Source: an uncultured Oscillibacter sp.
Lineage (GTDB): Bacteria; Bacillota_A; Clostridia; Oscillospirales; Oscillospiraceae
Assembly: GCA_948902155.1 (NCBI GenBank)
Contig: CAQVQZ010000039.1
Coordinates: forward strand, 1-13,703
Reading direction: 5' to 3'
DNA length: 13,703 nt
Made by a program: the position numbers and the translations under genes. The notes beneath the pieces are model-generated. The model worked only from the letters and a program-made list of their open reading frames with translations, searched no databases and was not told the origin of the DNA. Of the stretch, positions 13,053 to 13,703 are shown piece after piece; the stretch's first letter is position 1, and the number at the start of each line of letters is the position of its first letter.

Positions 13053-13121
13053 ATGCAATACAAATTGCAATTATTTTGTATTACATAAAGTATTGCAATT
13101 TCCGGAAAATTGATGCATTAT
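13053..13121. promoter_or_regulatory. Divergent promoter/operator region with nested inverted repeats
   Basis: ATGCAATACAA (13053-13063) and TTGTATTACAT (13076-13086) form an 11-bp inverted repeat with one mismatch around the perfect palindrome AATTGCAATT (13063-13072). A second ATTGCAATT lies at 13092-13100. The self-complementary TTGCAA at 13093-13098 can serve as -35 on both strands. Leftward it is followed after 17 nt by AATAAT (13075-13070) for the RHH gene. Rightward it is followed after 17 nt by CATTAT (13116-13121) for the 80-aa gene. The layout suits a small dimeric repressor. Confidence 0.6.
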
Positions 13122-13166
13122 ATTATATAGCACAAACGGCATTACATAATATAGGAGGAATCAAAC

Positions 13167-13409
13167 ATGAAAGACGACCCTTTGCACTATGACGAAATGC
13201 CCCGTTACTACAAAATCCTGTTCAACGCGGTGACCACCGCCCTGATTGCGATGAATCGGATGGACTTCGGCACCGCTAAGCGGTGCTTGATCGAAGGGCA
13301 GACGGAGGCGGAAGAGGCGTTTATCAGCGATCTGAAAGAGAAAGGGGACGACGAGGGGAAAGAGACGGAAGGTCACGTGTTATCTGAGCCGGAAGCGGAT
13401 GTTTTCTAA
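13167..13409 (+). CDS. Small acidic protein of unknown function, divergent from RHH gene
   Basis: This 80-aa protein starts MKDDPLHYDEMPRYYKILFN, continues with a helical segment (about 13-58, AVTTALIAMNRMDFGTAKRCLIEGQTEAEEAF), and ends in a strongly acidic tail. No membrane helix or signal peptide is seen. AGGAGG (13153-13158) lies 8 nt before the ATG, so it is well translated. I do not recognise a characterised family. The helical core with an (A/L)(I/E)GQ-EAEE pattern might bind a protein or nucleic-acid partner. Shared control with the RHH gene suggests a functional pair, possibly of accessory origin. A toxin role is possible but there is no catalytic motif to support it. Confidence 0.75.
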   Translation: MKDDPLHYDEMPRYYKILFNAVTTALIAMNRMDFGTAKRCLIEGQTEAEEAFISDLKEKGDDEGKETEGHVLSEPEADVF

Positions 13410-13496
13410 GTGGAATGGTATTGGCCCAAGGGCAAGGCATTCCGTTGAGAGAATAAAAAGGCCCCTTTTGAAGTGCGAATCAATAGTAGGACCTAG
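13410..13496 (+). other. Intergenic hairpin before the IS element
   Basis: GGAATG (13412-13417) can pair with CATTCC (13438-13443), with an inner GCCC/GGGC hairpin (13424-13427 with 13430-13433). A short palindrome AAAAGG/CCTTTT follows near 13457-13470. It may end the 80-aa gene's transcript, but no clean T-run follows the first stem. Confidence 0.35.
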
Positions 13497-13523
13497 ACAG
13501 TGTCTACACAAGTTGAGTAAAAG

Positions 13524-13532
13524 TGATATAAT
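13524..13532 (+). promoter_or_regulatory. Transposase promoter with extended -10
   Basis: TGATATAAT (13524-13532) contains a perfect TATAAT with an upstream TGn. A weak -35 TCTACA (13503-13508) lies 18 nt before it, inside the presumed terminal repeat. It lies 35 nt before the transposase ATG. Confidence 0.55.
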
Positions 13533-13567
13533 GGGAGCAAACAAAAAAGAAAGCAGAGGGATAAGAA

Positions 13568-13703
13568 ATGGAAGCTTCCTATCACCGACAGGACATAAGT
13601 GACGAAGTATGGGCACTGCTGAAGCCGCATTTGCCTGGACAGAGGGGGAAATGGGGAGGGATCGCCCAGGATAACCGGCGTTTCATCAATGCGGTTTTTT
13701 GGG
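13568..13703 (+). CDS. IS5-family transposase, N-terminal part (runs off window)
   Basis: Forty-five codons are visible. The sequence DISDEVWALLKPHLPGQRGK (residues 9-28) followed by QDNRRFINAVFW is the typical start of IS5-family transposases, the DUF4096-type N-terminal DNA-binding domain. The DDE catalytic domain lies beyond the end of the window, so whether the gene is intact is unknown. The ATG at 13568 has a purine-rich GCAGAGGGATAAGAA upstream. Its base composition is lower in GC than the metabolic genes, consistent with transfer. Confidence 0.85.
   Translation, partial: MEASYHRQDISDEVWALLKPHLPGQRGKWGGIAQDNRRFINAVFW

Larger units (their letters stand above)
13493..13703 (+). mobile_element. 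Left end of an IS5-family insertion sequence (truncated by window)
   Basis: A transposase start of IS5 type begins at 13568. The likely element edge is near 13493-13500, where CTAG (13493-13496) matches the YTAR-type target duplicated by some IS5-family members. It is followed by ACAGTGTCTACACAAG as candidate terminal repeat (AGACA/TGTCT is itself a small palindrome). The other end is outside the window, so the inverted repeat and target duplication cannot be confirmed. Confidence 0.6.

Noticed and set aside
12857..13409. Classical type II toxin-antitoxin pair
   Set aside because: The genes are divergent and the 80-aa protein shows no RelE, MazF, PIN or similar toxin motif, so the label is not supported.

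Overview
The window looks like a chromosomal segment of a high-GC gut-type Clostridia (Oscillospirales-like Bacillota). This is inferred from GC-rich codon use, strong AGGAGG-type ribosome sites, frequent GTG starts, a T-box leader, and gene families typical of Gram-positive anaerobes. No rRNA or tRNA gene and no CRISPR array was seen. Most of the window is ordinary core metabolism and cell-envelope biology. The right edge (about 12.8-13.7 kb) is lower in GC and carries small unknown genes and an insertion-sequence end.

Region 1 (1-4475): a divergent promoter region with the first codons of a leftward gene at the edge, then a rightward cell-wall cluster. The cluster holds a SEDS glycosyltransferase (FtsW/RodA/SpoVE type) with an N-terminal FHA domain, a short class B-like penicillin-binding protein whose start lies just after a nine-unit heptanucleotide repeat, a 168-aa protein of unknown function, and a 99-aa three-helix membrane protein, closed by a terminator. 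SEDS and PBP together should polymerise and cross-link peptidoglycan. The FHA domain suggests control by a Ser/Thr kinase not in the window.

Region 2 (4541-7643, minus strand): a complete methionine ABC importer, metN-metI-metQ. It is preceded by a T-box leader with an AUG specifier, an antiterminator and a terminator, so import should switch on when tRNA-Met is uncharged. metQ lies about 155 nt behind metI.

Region 3 (7748-10154): a DUF368/PopT undecaprenyl-phosphate translocase on the plus strand with its own good promoter, convergent through a bidirectional terminator with a sodium:alanine/glycine symporter (AGCS family) on the minus strand.

Region 4 (10155-12853): a roughly 600-nt low-coding stretch with a strong leftward terminator and possible gene remnants. 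It is followed by a rightward operon: thrH (phosphoserine phosphatase / homoserine phosphotransferase), a previously overlooked-size 48-aa one-helix membrane ORF, and a DUF1015 protein, consistent with serine metabolism.

Region 5 (12857-13703): a ribbon-helix-helix protein and an 80-aa acidic unknown protein, divergently transcribed from an AT-rich region full of TTGCAA/TGTATTRCAT repeats. Then comes the left end of an IS5-family element whose transposase runs off the window.

No clearly new defence or mobile system is visible. The items most worth a second look are the FHA-SEDS/PBP cluster with its heptad repeat, the Met T-box on metNIQ, the thrH-sORF-DUF1015 operon, and the RHH/80-aa divergent pair.
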